Shown here piece by piece: positions 1 through 11,865 of a stretch of DNA of 22,877 nt. The notes below the pieces were generated by a model. It was given only the letters and a program-made list of their open reading frames with translations, made no database searches and was not told the origin of the DNA. Position numbers and translations under genes: made by a program. Every line of letters starts with the position of its first letter. The stretch's first letter is position 1. This stretch comes from Xenoacremonium recifei (taxonomy: Eukaryota > Ascomycota > Sordariomycetes > Hypocreales > Nectriaceae), in NCBI GenBank assembly GCA_012184525.1, contig WOFQ01000151.1, forward strand, positions 1 to 22,877. The letters are read 5' to 3'.

Positions 1-368
1 AACCCGGCCGAGAGTCATGAACTTCCCAGAAATTCTGCCTCCGCCATTAAGACCTGCCTCTTCACCCTCTTCTTTCATTTCTTGTTGTTACCGGCGCTAG
101 CCAGCGCGCTCTTTCCCGTTGATTCCGCGACTGTATTCGCCATTAGTCCGCGACGGTTATAGCTATATATTCCGCGAAGGGCTGAACTTCAGCTGCAATA
201 CGACTCAGGTTTACCCGGTCCTCCAAACCGGTCGAAGTTGGCGGCAATTGCTGCGCATCTGTCCTCGCTGACGAGGGCATGAGCTCGATGACTTGAAGCT
301 TATGCATTGAGGTGTGATCTATCTAGGATGGAGGAAGCAGATCAGTTAAGGCGACGCACCCTAGCTGA

Positions 369-405
369 GTAGGTTTTCCGTAAGGAAGCTGAGGCTATGA
401 CCTAC
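369..405 (+). other. Possible three-way RNA junction with GTAA-capped hairpin
   Basis: A closing stem GTAGGT (369-374) pairs with ACCTAC (400-405). Between them lie a hairpin TTCC-GTAA-GGAA, whose loop fits the GNRA tetraloop rule, and a small AGC/GCT hairpin. This is seen directly; that it is transcribed or functional is inference. It lies about 70 bases before another structured patch. No known RNA family was recognised. Confidence 0.2.
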
Positions 406-471
406 CCCTAATGTATCAAGATGGCTGTATCCAGATCCTGTCGAATGACGACCATCCTAGCTAGCTGAACA

Positions 472-521
472 CGTCCTCTTGTCCCTCTAGGGAACAGGCA
501 GGTTCGACTCCTGCAGGACGC
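472..521 (+). other. tRNA-like half fold (acceptor-like stem plus T-arm)
   Basis: An outer stem CGTCCT (472-477) pairs with AGGACG (515-520). Inside it are a hairpin around CCC-TCTA-GGG (483-492), extended by TGT/ACA, and a perfect T-arm look-alike GCAGG-TTCGACT-CCTGC (498-514) that contains a B-box-like GGTTCGACTCC. D-arm and anticodon arm are missing, so it is not a complete tRNA. It may be a tRNA relic, a structured RNA end, or chance. A short AAAAC repeat follows. Confidence 0.2.
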
Positions 522-3500
522 TAAATAATAAAACAAAACAAAACAAAGTCGAATAAACAGTGATCCGGTCGCGCTGGCTAATCCAATTAAGGCATAGTTT
601 TCCTTCGTGAGTGTGGCTCTTTACCCATTTAGGATATACACGTGATTCGGGACCGTGACTCCCACCTGGAAGTGCATCGAGTACAACGATTTACGACGGA
701 AAGGTTCGGTATGCACCTTGCGTAGAAAAGTCAAGCCGCAGTCTCAAGAATACGAGTGTTTGTCTTTCGAGACATCAATACCCTGTCATCTGTATCTGCT
801 TGTCATATGAGAGATCTGATTGTCCGTGTGTTTTCCAGAGCAATCTCCATATTTTTCTGAACCCCAACGCCAAGCCGCTCAACTTTACGAACAACACGAA
901 TAGCCAAGGTCAAGCCCGACAGAGAAGAGGAGCCTCTTTTGACGGAAAATGCTTCCAGCGCCTCAATGAGACAGAAGCTAGGGTGGGGCTACTCGCTGTT
1001 ATGTGCGCTAGGCATTCTACAGCGACATTAATATCGAGGACATCCAGGGGCACAAGTCCAGAGGAGTTGTGGAGGTGTACAACATCAAGAAATTTTGTCT
1101 TGGGACCCGACAAGCGTGAGGTCATTACTCAAATCCACTGGAAGAAGCCAGCCCGGATTTAGGGATGAAAGTGCGAAGACAAGGAGGCAGCCGTGCAGGT
1201 CGACAACTACTCCGCCTAGCATTGATACCCACCTTCATGACGTAGTAATCGCCAATGATTTGCTGAACAGGTCCTCTATAGTTAAACTGTCTTCTTAAAA
1301 TTCCTGTGTAAACGTGGAAACGTTGCACTAAGCATCGTAACCTAAGGTTCAAATTCAACAAACTACCGTCGATGACCTACGGCAAGTCCCGCAAGACTCA
1401 GAGCTACAGTTGGTCACTCAGATGGTTGTGATCCTTCCGAAGTGCCTGATTGGGATTCCCACTTGATCTCTCCGGAACAGGGCTCTTTCGTTGTGGCGAC
1501 GACGCGACTTGGACCCTATGCTTAAATAATGTCCATGGCATTATAGTAGAAACAAATCCTGTGGACGGTTCTCAGATCTTTCATACTCTAGAAAGGGCGG
1601 GCGAGATTTTTCATTAGGTGACAACGCAATCTGTATCAAATTGGTGTTTGGGAAAAAAGGCGGAGAAGACAGCAGTGTGGATGGATTCAGGGCCTCATGG
1701 TAGTTGTATGTGATAAATGCAGGGTGAAAATGATGGTTGAAATTGACACAAGTCTTCCTCTACCACAACCATCAGAGCAGAACAGTGACAAATGGAGTGA
1801 GGTTGCATTTTGTGAGTGACAAGACCATCACCTAGAGCTAACATCATCCAAACAAGTATTAAGGTTTCAATGCACCACGGGTACAATTGTAAATATCGGT
1901 ACGGGTAGAATAGAGGCTAGGAAAGACCTCAGACAGGAATACTAACCATTCAAGAACGACCCAACATATATTTTCCAGATGGAATAACCTCAAGGTGCAG
2001 TTATGCCAACAAATCTCACGTAGGTGCAGTAAATTGCACTTATGATTACTTGCACTCGACTCAAAACACCAGCACAATCTATGGCAATAGAGCACAAGTT
2101 GAAGCGTCGCTGCATTGAAGTTGGCCATCATAATGTCAACAAGCTGGCCTTCGTTACAGGGTAAGCAAACTTACATAAAACCATCTCCGTAAGGTAAAGG
2201 CCGCAGAAATCAAGCTTACCTCAAAGACATCTGCTAGGTGGCGCCTCAAACGAGCGGGTGCCCTCTAGCCCTGGTTGGGACGCGCAAATTTAGGTTCTAC
2301 GTTCTTTTCCAGGGTTCGACCAAGGCGAGGAGGATTGCCAAATCGTCATTTGGAGCAACTGCCAGCTCCTAGAATGCTGTTCTTATATCATTAGTGCTTA
2401 TTGCTAATGAATCAAAAGTGTTCTCTTTACGGCCAAGTTGAAGGAGATCATTAGAAGAATTGCCCTTTGGCGCTTTGTATGGGGGCGAGATTCGGAAGTT
2501 GCCAAAGGCCAAGTGGGCTTGGCCGAGTCTGTCGAGTCGCATCTGGTGCTGCCGGCACACTTTCACATAGAACTCATAATGGCAGAAGCCCTAGGCGTAT
2601 TCAAAGCCGATAACAGGTTTAGCTGTTCAAGCAACCCACCCATATGCGTGCCGATGGTTTTTGACAATCTCCACGATATCTAATGCTGATCTCATAATAA
2701 GGGAGAGGAGAGGAGCTGAGCCTTATTGCTTCTATGGTTAGGCTGAAACAACGAACTTTCTGCCAGGTAGAATTCCGACTATGAGGCAATCCCGGAAGTT
2801 TCGGAAATACAGAATCACGCTTGTTGACAGGACAGTCACTCTCTTTCCTCATCTCAAGATCGATCGTCTCCAGCATATCTTCCTAGAAGGAAGTTAGCGA
2901 CTTCACCGTCGTGACGTGGCATAATGGCTACAATTTTGCCTTCCCTATCAGTAGTAGGGAATGTTTCCGCGAATTTTGAATCAGTAGATTAGTCAATCAC
3001 TTTGGTTTTGTCAGTAGCTCTGGGAAGTGTCATTTCCTCCCGCTCCTGCAAGCTCGATGAAACCGCCGATCTAGATCTAGCGCAATCCTTCAGATGGTGA
3101 CTCGTGCTATCAATAACCGCATAGCAGCATATCAAGATCGACTGTCAGACCACCAACTAAGAGTTCTCAATGAACGCTATACAAGCTGTGAGCCTGCCAC
3201 TAAGCGTTCAGGATAATTCGGTTTTTCGCTATAATTGACGCTCTCATAATGAATAAGCAAAGGCACGTTATCTACTCATAGGTTTATTTTAGGGACGTTA
3301 ATAATTCACTCCCCTCTTCTACGCCATATACTGTATTGTTATTTTATCTGTAAATCAAGGTATATTCCAGTGAGGAGCGTGTATTCTGTGAGCGTAGCCT
3401 CAACAGAATCGCCAATTTGACTTCAATTGAGAAGATCAAATGTGAGGATCATGATGAACCGTTCGCCATCTTGTGCCGTGATTCATGAAAACCAACTCAC

Positions 3501-6500
3501 TCCCTAGGTAGTCTCCATCTACAACAAGGCTGGCTCAATTGATATCCAGCGTCCGTATAACATATTTCAGAGCATTCGCGATCTCCTAGGAAACTTCTTG
3601 AACATCCAGGGATCCGGGTTGAACTCAAGCTAATCGTCACATAGACTCCGAATACTTATTGGACTCAGTTTCAGTCAGGATCGAACCCGATGAGTGTACG
3701 AAAATTAGGGGAGGTTGAGATTTGCTCGATGTACGGAAGTGGATTTCACAAGAAACCGAAGCTCTTCCTAATTTATGAACTAGCGATGGTTGACCGTAGC
3801 CATCGAACCAGATAGTGAATGCGGGAACGTGTAGCCGCTAGGAGTCTCCAGTGACGAGTATCTGATCAAAAGGGTGCTGCTATATAGCGCTAAAGGAGTT
3901 TACATGCGACCACGGACTATAGAACACATACTATTCTTCTTTGTGGACTCACATCTCATCTTTGAACATGAGACAAGCTTTTACTGTACTTTCCACCTAA
4001 GTCAGCCACGCTGACCTCAAGATCAAACCATTCACCGTATACAAGAGATCAGTCGCCTGCTTTATTCGTTAGACTTGTACGAGCCTACACGTCACTCGAC
4101 ACTGCGTAGTCAACACACTTCGAGATATTGAGTTGTTTTACACGGCGGTATCCAACTCTAAGATACGTCTTCGCCTCGTTGTATGCGAGACTGTCCTTTT
4201 CGCAGCCTCGCCCTCCTTACACGCTACAACATTGACAACGGTCTCGCCAAATAAACGCCAGTGACGTGGGGAAGACTGTGGCTAAGCGTGTATATGCCTA
4301 CTGCGGCTTAGTCTACGCTGTGAAAGGTGCCCGTCTCGGCCTGCCTAACGCCGAGGTAATTTCCGAGCCTGTTCTTGGAGGAATGGTATTCCTAATCGCT
4401 CCTAAGGTGTGCAGACCTACTCACTGACTGCCGTAACTTGCTCTTTCTCTCATAAGTATATTGCTATCCAGTATGTCGGCCTCTAAGCTCCGAGTTGCCA
4501 CATATGACTTCGTTCCGGACCGCGGTTGTGCTATCAGCGATGACCTAGCTCTGGCAGACTTGGCGAGCACTATATCGGGAATTCAGGACACAGCCGAGGC
4601 TCAAAAGAAGAACTTGCTGAAAAATCTAGGGTGACGTCGGTACATATTGTGCACCGAGGCGGCTGGTTTGAAAACGACCATACTCTGCAAATCGAGTGGG
4701 CTAAGCACAGGAATGAAGAACACCACCCCGCCTAAGTCAAGCACGCGGGTTTAAATTGGCGCAATGCTGATGGGAAAGTATAAGAATGTATCGTATCGTA
4801 CTTGGCAGTACTTGGACAACATCAGTCGACTGGCCGAGTTGTTTTATATTGACCTATAATGCTACCTGCGAACGTCAATGGTGTGACTGCACAGCATCGA
4901 AAGTGGCCTCTGCTGATAATTCACACTACTGGCGGTAGTGAGGCCCAAGCAAGAGCCGGCCACACATAAACTTAAAGCGACTGAAGGACTCTGAAAGGTT
5001 GAAAAGAAGGTATGCTATGTTTTCATTGAATCAAAGTAAGAAATATATGGCACCGCACTTTTAGCTTTGCAGTTTCTATTAGGAACGGCAAAGTATGTCT
5101 TGATCATGGACATATCATCGCGATCATGTTACTAGTATTCTTCAAGTATATATCTTCACATTGACTTAAATCTGTCCTTCAATCTCTGCCTTTTACAATA
5201 CGGCTATGTCCTGGGCTGTGAGGCTCTTTGTAAGTGCTGGCTGTAGCCCTTACACGTCTGTCGCCGGCCTTTGTACTACTCAATTTGAGCAGCGTCTGAA
5301 ATTTGAACTTTTCAATGCGGGTTTTGTCAATAGAGAAACATGGGCAAGGCGATAGGTTCTGATGTACTTGTGGAGCTGGCTGAAGCCGACGTAGATACGT
5401 CATTACAAGAGTTGTCGCATACATACTCAATCATGCGGGAGGAACTGATGAGATCGAAGCTAGGATCGGAGGCAGCAGGCCGGCGGCGCATTGGGTTCCA
5501 GAAGGCAAGTTGTGGATGGCTGAGGTTGCTAAAAACTGCCCCACGTCAATGAGAGGTTTTACGAAAAGCCCCGAAAGCCGACAGGAGATAATAGAGGGAA
5601 TGAAAAACATCTCCTCGAACGTAGTTAGTTTCTCCTCTGTATGGACAACAGAACTGATCACCCGGGCTGTACACTCTAAAAGTCAGGGCTAAATTAAGTT
5701 ATTATACTCCCCCTCTCGGATTTCTCTATTCAGAACTTTTGGCTCATCGTCTGCTGGATAATTACTTAGAGTAGAGTGTGCAACCAGGCCGCGATTGGCG
5801 ACAAGCTCATTTCCTCAACCAAAGCCACTGAAGTAAAAGAACCGTGTTTTGAGCGAGCGTATCTTTTCTCTTAATGTATGACAGCACCTCTAACTTACTA
5901 TTCCACCTGTGCGCGTACAACAAAGATCATCTTATTGCTCACTCAGCTCTTCTAACTGAGAATGGTAGGCCAACTCGGCACCCAGTATCACGCGATTTCT
6001 CAAGCTAAGGGCAAGACCTACCCGATTCTCACAGATGAAAGTAGCTCTTAAGGATCTCCTATCATCTGAGAGTTGGGAAATCAGCTGCGGGGGAAAGTTA
6101 AGAGGTTCTTAGTTCCTTGTCACCACTCCGAAGTTGCCATGACAGTGTGCTGGTTTCACCAGATTGTATTCCTGGATCGCGAGGAGCTCTGGCAATGTAA
6201 TTAGAGCACGTTTCGTGCCCACGATATCGGCCCCGTTGTCGGGAGAATACAGACTGTAGTGCATGGAAGAACGATCGTGCCATCGTATTTGCAATGCGCA
6301 TGTTCTCTTTTCCGACGCGTGTCTAGCAGTAGGTGAGTTGATTATAAAAATTTATAAAGCGGGAGAATTCTATTAGTCAAGAAGCAGGGCATGGCAGTTG
6401 AGACATCTTCCCACTCGAGATTATTATTCGGTGTTGGCCTTGCGTCGGTTATTGTGAATCAAGTTAACAATTCAGCCAACCCCTCGGAGCCTCGGATAAT

Positions 6501-7440
6501 GGCAACGACAATAACTCACCTTGATCCTAATAATAGTAGGATAGAACCTTTGTCTTAACTCCGCATTTTGCTCTTAGTAATTACTGCTATGTTTCTTTTC
6601 TTCTCTGTTGATAGACTTTCGGGGTTCCTTAGTATCATTGACAACATGTTGATTATTTCTCAACAGAGGCTGCGACAGTGTTGCTACCCCAAAACGAGAT
6701 CGCAGATACGGGGGGTTGATAGTGGATACACTGACAGAAGTATTGGGTATTTTAGGAAACTGGATTCGTGCGCCAGGCGTGATGGCAAATGGTGACTTTG
6801 GAGTGTCGACGGTGCGCTTATATAGTAGTACGTTGATGCCTTCGAAGGCCTCAGTGAGATATTTGATATACTAGAAGGCTGTTTATGGCGTACCCCCTTG
6901 CGATCCCGTATCAGGCTACATCATGCTCTCATCTCGTAACTTCACACTCTGCAGTATCACTTCAGCGCAGTTCTATAGTCCAGGCAGTGCAAGGATGCTC
7001 CTAGGAAAGCGAAAGTAAGAGACAGTAATTGTCAATAGGCCTGGTTAGGCAATTTCCGAAATACGTGGCTATGCGGGCGCATCGGCATCATCATGGGTGT
7101 AACGCAACAGCCGGCCCGCTAGTAAGAAGTGGTTGCGGAAGTGAGTTTATTAGTGAGGCTCAAATGTCTTTTGCTTGTTTCTGCAGTGTTCTCTTCTCTC
7201 GCAACTTGTACTTATCTAAGAGATGCATTTCATTCCGGTTATGACTTACAATCAAAATCTCGATTGAATTCATTTGTGATAACTTACTCACCGATGATGG
7301 CCTTGAGGCGTCTACTTTCAGCTCTTTTGAGAGGAAAAGAATCCTTCTGCTCACAAAGCAGCTCACTATCGTATCTACTCAGGTATCAGCACCTTTCTGA
7401 AACGTTGGCATCATTGCTCGAGCCTCGGCCTTAGCATCCA

Positions 7441-10400
7441 AAACCCTGTCAGAGGTCACTCACATCAGAGTCAGATCTAGGCAGGATAGGACTTCAACAC
7501 TTTGACACCTTCAGTGATTATGGTACATTTGAGTTTATCTCCAGTGCCCATAATAGAACAAGAAGACGCTCAGGTATAAGAATGCAACCTATATTCGCGC
7601 CAGTATTCATAGCATTCAACAGAGTCCCGTTCAAATCTCTACAGGCAATAGCATTCTAACGAGAATCCCATCCATCGACACACTTTCGTAAGAGCTGCAG
7701 ATAAAGAGAAGTTTAAACTTGCAAGCAAATATTTTAACTGGAAATATAACATCAATTATAAGCTGCCATTAATCCTGTCAGCAACAGGGTATCTTTTCAC
7801 CCCTTCAATATAAGCCTCCTCTGCATCAGTGCACAACCAGGATACGGTAGGCTATATAACGCAAGGCGGTAATAGCTACCTTATCAAATTTACCTTCTCG
7901 TGTGCTACAAAGTCAATATCCGTTCCAGGGATTAATTGCTTCACATAAGAGAGTATCAGATTTGAGTAGGCTTAATATTCAGAATACCCGCGATAGCCAA
8001 TAGGCATCATTGGGAAAATATCCGTCTGGGCTATTATAATCCTTCAGTAGAACAGCCCTATAAGGACACTATCCAGGTTATTTTAACATATATAATTCTA
8101 GTGTCCGTCATATAGACATGAAGGCCATCCATCTTACTTTCATTTCTCTGATTCTAGGCACTATAGGTCATATTAGAATATCTTATGCTATTGCTTATTA
8201 AGAAGGACTTTAGTTATTGAAGCCTGATTTATATCCTCCCACAGTCACATCAATAACTACAAAGAGGGACCATTCTATCTGCAGTATCTCTATTAAGATA
8301 GGTTACACAGAGGCATCTTTAAAGTCTAAACATATAGTAGCTAATTGCCCAATAATAACATTATATCAATATATAAAGAAATACCCAGGCACTCAAAAGG
8401 ATATATATCTTATATATACTCTGGACTCCATAAGGTAGTAACCAGAAGGTTAGTAACAGAACACTATTCTGTCTGGCATAGGGTTAAAACATTAATATTA
8501 AGACCCAGTAACTGCCTGAAGACATAGAGAACCACACAACCCTAAATCTTATCTCCAGAAGTATTACACACTATATTTAAACTAAGAAGCTTCTGCACTA
8601 CCCGAATCAACCTGCCGCTCCATCCCTTAAGAGGTCTGTTACTAAGTCTGGCAAGGGTTTTATTAGAGTCTCTGGGTTATAATAGAGATAAAACGCGCCA
8701 CTTATCCTACTATTCAACCTTTCCTTTCTTTTTCTGTCTATCTTTTCTATATAAATTACTACTATAGGAACTTTATAGTATATTAGGTTTATTATATAAG
8801 GAATTACTTATATTTATATAGACTTAGCTATTACCTAAGCCTTAAGAATTAGATATCCTCCCTGACAAAGAGAACTTCAGACTAGATACTATAACTTCAG
8901 GAAACTGTAAGGAGAACTCTTACAGTTACATATATATGAGGCCTACTGAAGAAGTCGTCAGGCAAGCCCTGAATGAATATATGCATACTACTAGCTGGGC
9001 AAGCTCCAGTTTCTCTACAGAGATAATCAAGCTCGAGCTTATAAGGAGCCTATAACTATCCCTGTTCCACTTAAGAACTCAGATAAGCTTTCTTAACTTA
9101 TTTCAACCAGCTTTCAAATCTGCAGGAGCTTATACTTAAAGATTAAAGAAACTAAGGGCAGTTCTAATAAGCTGACATTCTGACCACTCTGCATATACAA
9201 CCCTATATAATCTTATCACATAAATTTTAAGAAGTCTGTATCTCTCAGGGTTTAAATAATACATCTAAGCATTTTAAGATCCATAAATAGCTCTTCTATA
9301 ATTATCTATCATAAATATAGTTACCTCTTACCTCTTACTTTATATACTCCTTATACCTATTATAATATTTTCTTTTTCAACTCCTAAGCAGTCAAAGTAA
9401 CTCTCCATTAAGTAAAGAACAAGGTCCTCTTCCCTCTTAATCAGAGACTCATACTGCACCTGATCTTTATTCAAGGCTCTCTCTTACCTCTCTTTAGTAA
9501 AGCGCATAAACTAAATCCAAAGTATAAGGTCTTATACTTTCCTTCCATCCTTCCATTCCGATCTAGAGCATATTCACTATATATATCAACTTTCATATAA
9601 TTACGAAAACACAAGCTATTCAGAAACAGCATTTTTAAAGTACTAGATTTTTAAGCACAGGCTTCAAATTAAAGACTATAGGCTCTCCAACAGCAATATA
9701 CCTTCAAAATCCACTCTTAGCTTAATAGATATACCTATCTAGAGTTCTATTCATTAGCTCCAAATTCAGATTCATACTTCCCCAGAAGTAGATTCCAAAA
9801 GCGAGGTGTTTCATATACTACCTACGGAAATTCAGCAAATTATTTAGAGAAACAGTATTCATCCAGGCATATGCTCTGTGGTCACCACCTGAAGCTAACG
9901 AGGCTTAGACAAAACAAAATATGATCCATAGACGCATACCACTCTTAGATAACTTATCATTCACACCTTATCTGGCACTAGAAATCTTAAATTATAAGAT
10001 CGGATAAGATTAAAATAATCAACAGGTTTACATTTATACATTCATCCCGATCATAAAGTCAGTATAGTAACCGAGAATAACAATTTTCTCGCCATCCCAT
10101 CAAATCCCTAAATACCACTGCACAGTCTATTATTCACACCAAAAAAGCAGCCAAGGTCAAAGAGCCACCTGCCGTCAACCCCATTACAGAAGAGCATTCT
10201 TAAGGTAATATATTAAAGCTGATAGCTCAGCAAAGGTTTACGCCTGAGAAGGGTTATCTTAGAAAGGAGTCATGAAGTTTTGCATTAACCTAGCATAAAG
10301 AAAGCTTATAGCTTCCATCACTTTCCCGTCCAAGCAGCTTATACTCCCAAAGACCCTGACCTCTAGAGCCTTAGTATATATTAGAAGAAGTGGCAGATAA

Positions 10401-10572
10401 CATAATTAAAGGACTGGTCATACTTAAGGGTATCATAAGAAACACCTTACTTACTAGTTGGTTCCTAGTATAATTATAATACATTAATAGTAAGACACCA
10501 GTAATTAGGCCCAGAATATATAAAAAGATTCTTCCTCCAGAACCCATATATTCTTATTTTCTATAAGAGATA
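7441..10572. other. AT-rich, gene-free, RIP-like decayed DNA
   Basis: Composition shifts here from balanced to AT- and TA-rich. No reading frame exceeds about 75 codons and stops are dense in all frames. Some stretches, such as 8500-8690, look like a former coding sequence interrupted by TAA or TAG, as expected where RIP turned CAA or CAG into stops, but no family could be named. Most likely old transposon sequence; the origin is inference. Confidence 0.5.
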
Positions 10573-10618
10573 TAACGTATTCCACAAGCGAGTGTGCCAC
10601 CCAAGCGAGTGGGCCAGT
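10573..10618 (+). repeat. Left terminal inverted repeat of the MITE-like element
   Basis: Pairs with 10966-11011. It contains two subterminal copies of AAGCGAGTG separated by TGCCACCC, the arrangement often used as paired transposase-binding sites in fungal pogo/Fot elements (family knowledge; binding is inferred). Confidence 0.85.
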
Positions 10619-10965
10619 TATACTGTACAGCTAAAAGTAGAAATATTGGATTTTCTAAAACTAGCTATATAATTACTAGATTTTTAAAAAATTAATTTTA
10701 GACCTTTTAGAAAAAAAGCTATAAGAAGGTATATTTTTTAAATTTTTAATTAAATTATTAGGCTTTTTATACATAAAATTAAAAAAAAATACAGTGCAAA
10801 TATACTTTTTCTTAATAACTTTATAAATAAAAATCATTAAAATTTAAAAATTTTTCTCTATATAATTTATTAATTTATTAATCTAGATTTCAATTTTTAG
10901 CTATTTTAAGCTTAATTTGAATTTTTAAAAATTATTTAAAAATTGCGATTTAAGGTATAAATCTT

Positions 10966-11011
10966 ACTGGCCCACTCGCTTGGGTGGCACACTCGCTTGT
11001 GGAGTACGTTA
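10966..11011 (-). repeat. Right terminal inverted repeat of the MITE-like element
   Basis: Reverse complement of 10573-10618 apart from one C/T difference near the outer end. It is followed by the presumed TA target duplication at 11012-11013. Confidence 0.85.
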
Positions 11012-11014
11012 TAT

Positions 11015-11190
11015 TAAAGTTTACTGTAGTTTATATATATATTTAGGAGACTCCTAAATTTGCAGAAAGTTAGAGATTAATATAATTAATTAGTGACCCT
11101 TAACCGTAATAACTCTATAACTAAGCTATAAATATACTGCGACCTCTTATATAGCTTGTTTACTCCCGAATTACTGCCTAGTTCCTGATA
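11015..11190 (-). repeat. RIP-decayed dispersed repeat, copy A (inverted relative to 21677-21862)
   Basis: The reverse complement of this stretch aligns well with 21677-21862. Shared landmarks are TCAGGAACT, GCAGTATATTTATAGCTTAG, TATATTAATCTCTAA and CAGTAAACTTTAATAT. Differences are mostly transitions. The 439-bp inverted-repeat element was inserted immediately beside it, after TTTAATATA. No coding sequence remains and the parent element is unidentified. Confidence 0.7.
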
Positions 11191-11554
11191 AATATTATTA
11201 AGAGCTAGTATAAAAAAGAAGGATATTTTATTATAATTTAAGGTATTATAATAAAAAAGTCCTGATAAAGGGGCTATAAAGATATAGAATTATATTTATA
11301 TTATTTCAGAAAATAGATATATTAAAGGGATATAGCCCTCTAATAAAGAAAGAAAGCCAGAAATTAACATAGTCCTTATATAATACCTACCTATAACCTC
11401 CTGGTAAAGTTATTATAAATTATAAGATAGCCTGTTTATTCCTTAATAGCTGCTAACTCTAATAAATATAGCTTAAATAATTATTCTACTTTTAAAAAAA
11501 AAAATCAATTTATTAAAGTTAATAGCTATTAAGAAGTAAATAGGCTATTTTATA

Positions 11555-11865
11555 TGTGGCAGGTAGGAACAGCAAGCTGTCACGTGGATCCTCTTTCTTG
11601 ATCTTAGAGGAAATAAACGCTCTTGATTTCTAACTAAATGACTGACTAGAGGCTAGTTAAATAGAGACAAAATGAGTGGTCTTTGATCATCAGCATTTGA
11701 TTAAATGGTCAGTTGTTAGAAGTGTGTGTCGTATCAGTCAGAGATACCGGAAGACCAGTCTTCCGGTCTCACATGTGTATGTGTGTGTGTTTCAGCTGTC
11801 TTCAGGGCCAGCCTGTCATCAATTGATGTCATGTGACGCAGCCTCGTCAGCCTATTCCTGTGACA
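11555..11865 (-). mobile_element. Solo-LTR-like element, copy 1 (311 bp)
   Basis: Read on the minus strand it starts TGTCACAGG and ends GCCACA, the TG...CA ends of a retrotransposon long terminal repeat. It is flanked by perfect 5-bp direct repeats TTATA (11550-11554 and 11866-11870), which fits LTR-retroelement integration. No internal retroelement genes are present, so it is best called a solo LTR. It holds a perfect 10-bp-arm palindrome and a CA-rich tract. The 74-codon frame inside it is not a gene. By eye it matches copy 3 base for base, in the same strand orientation (both minus-start sequence, placed inverted in the window). Confidence 0.8.
11746..11767. repeat. Conserved palindrome inside the solo LTR
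   Basis: Arms ACCGGAAGAC and GTCTTCCGGT are separated by two bases, giving an almost perfect 22-bp palindrome. It is preserved in all three LTR copies, including the diverged copy 2 where neighbouring bases have changed. It could be a protein-binding site or an RNA hairpin in the LTR transcript (inference). Confidence 0.75.

Larger units (their letters stand above)
1..7440. other. Gene-free region of normal base composition
   Basis: No convincing gene is visible on either strand. The longest ATG-started frames are about 120 codons, and open stretches of around 100 codons are expected by chance in this much DNA. None of the translations shows a domain or motif I recognise. Composition is balanced, with CpG retained, unlike the AT-rich DNA that follows, so this is not strongly RIP-mutated repeat. 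No long repeat or homopolymer stands out. It could hold noncoding RNA genes, many short exons, or old decayed sequence; I cannot tell which. Confidence 0.6.
10573..11011. mobile_element. MITE-like element with 46-bp terminal inverted repeats
   Basis: The first 46 bases (10573-10618) are the reverse complement of the last 46 (10966-11011) with one mismatch, a T/C difference. The ends read TAACGTAYTCCACAAGCG inward and are flanked by TA on both sides, as expected for a TA target duplication of the Tc1/mariner (pogo/Fot) superfamily. Within each repeat the unit AAGCGAGTG occurs twice. The 347-bp interior is strongly AT-rich and codes for nothing, so the element is non-autonomous. It sits inside an older AT-rich repeat. 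A related end is seen at 22807. Confidence 0.85.

Noticed and set aside
472..521. Complete tRNA (Ser- or Leu-like, or with an intron)
   Set aside because: The T-arm is convincing, but no D-arm or anticodon arm lies between the paired ends, and no matching 7-base acceptor strand is found further upstream.
800..1162. 120-codon forward frame, the longest in the first 7 kb
   Set aside because: Length fits chance for this amount of DNA; no domain, signal or family resemblance and no good start context.
910..1361. Two reverse frames joined by a TAATG stop-restart overlap, as used by some mycoviruses
   Set aside because: Both are short (78 and 71 codons), have no recognisable motif, and a TAATG junction arises easily by chance.
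4247..4634. Protein-like reading (around VGKTVAKRVYAYCGLVY) followed by a 53-codon ATG frame at 4473
   Set aside because: The frames cannot be joined by a plausible intron in phase, and open stretches this long are expected randomly.
5340..5692. Overlapping forward frames that could be one frameshifted gene
   Set aside because: The longest open stretch is about 103 codons without an upstream ATG; no family match, and several frames here look equally protein-like.
8217..8527. Possible small genes in AT-rich DNA
   Set aside because: Short frames with strongly AT-driven amino acid content; more likely remains of a decayed transposon.
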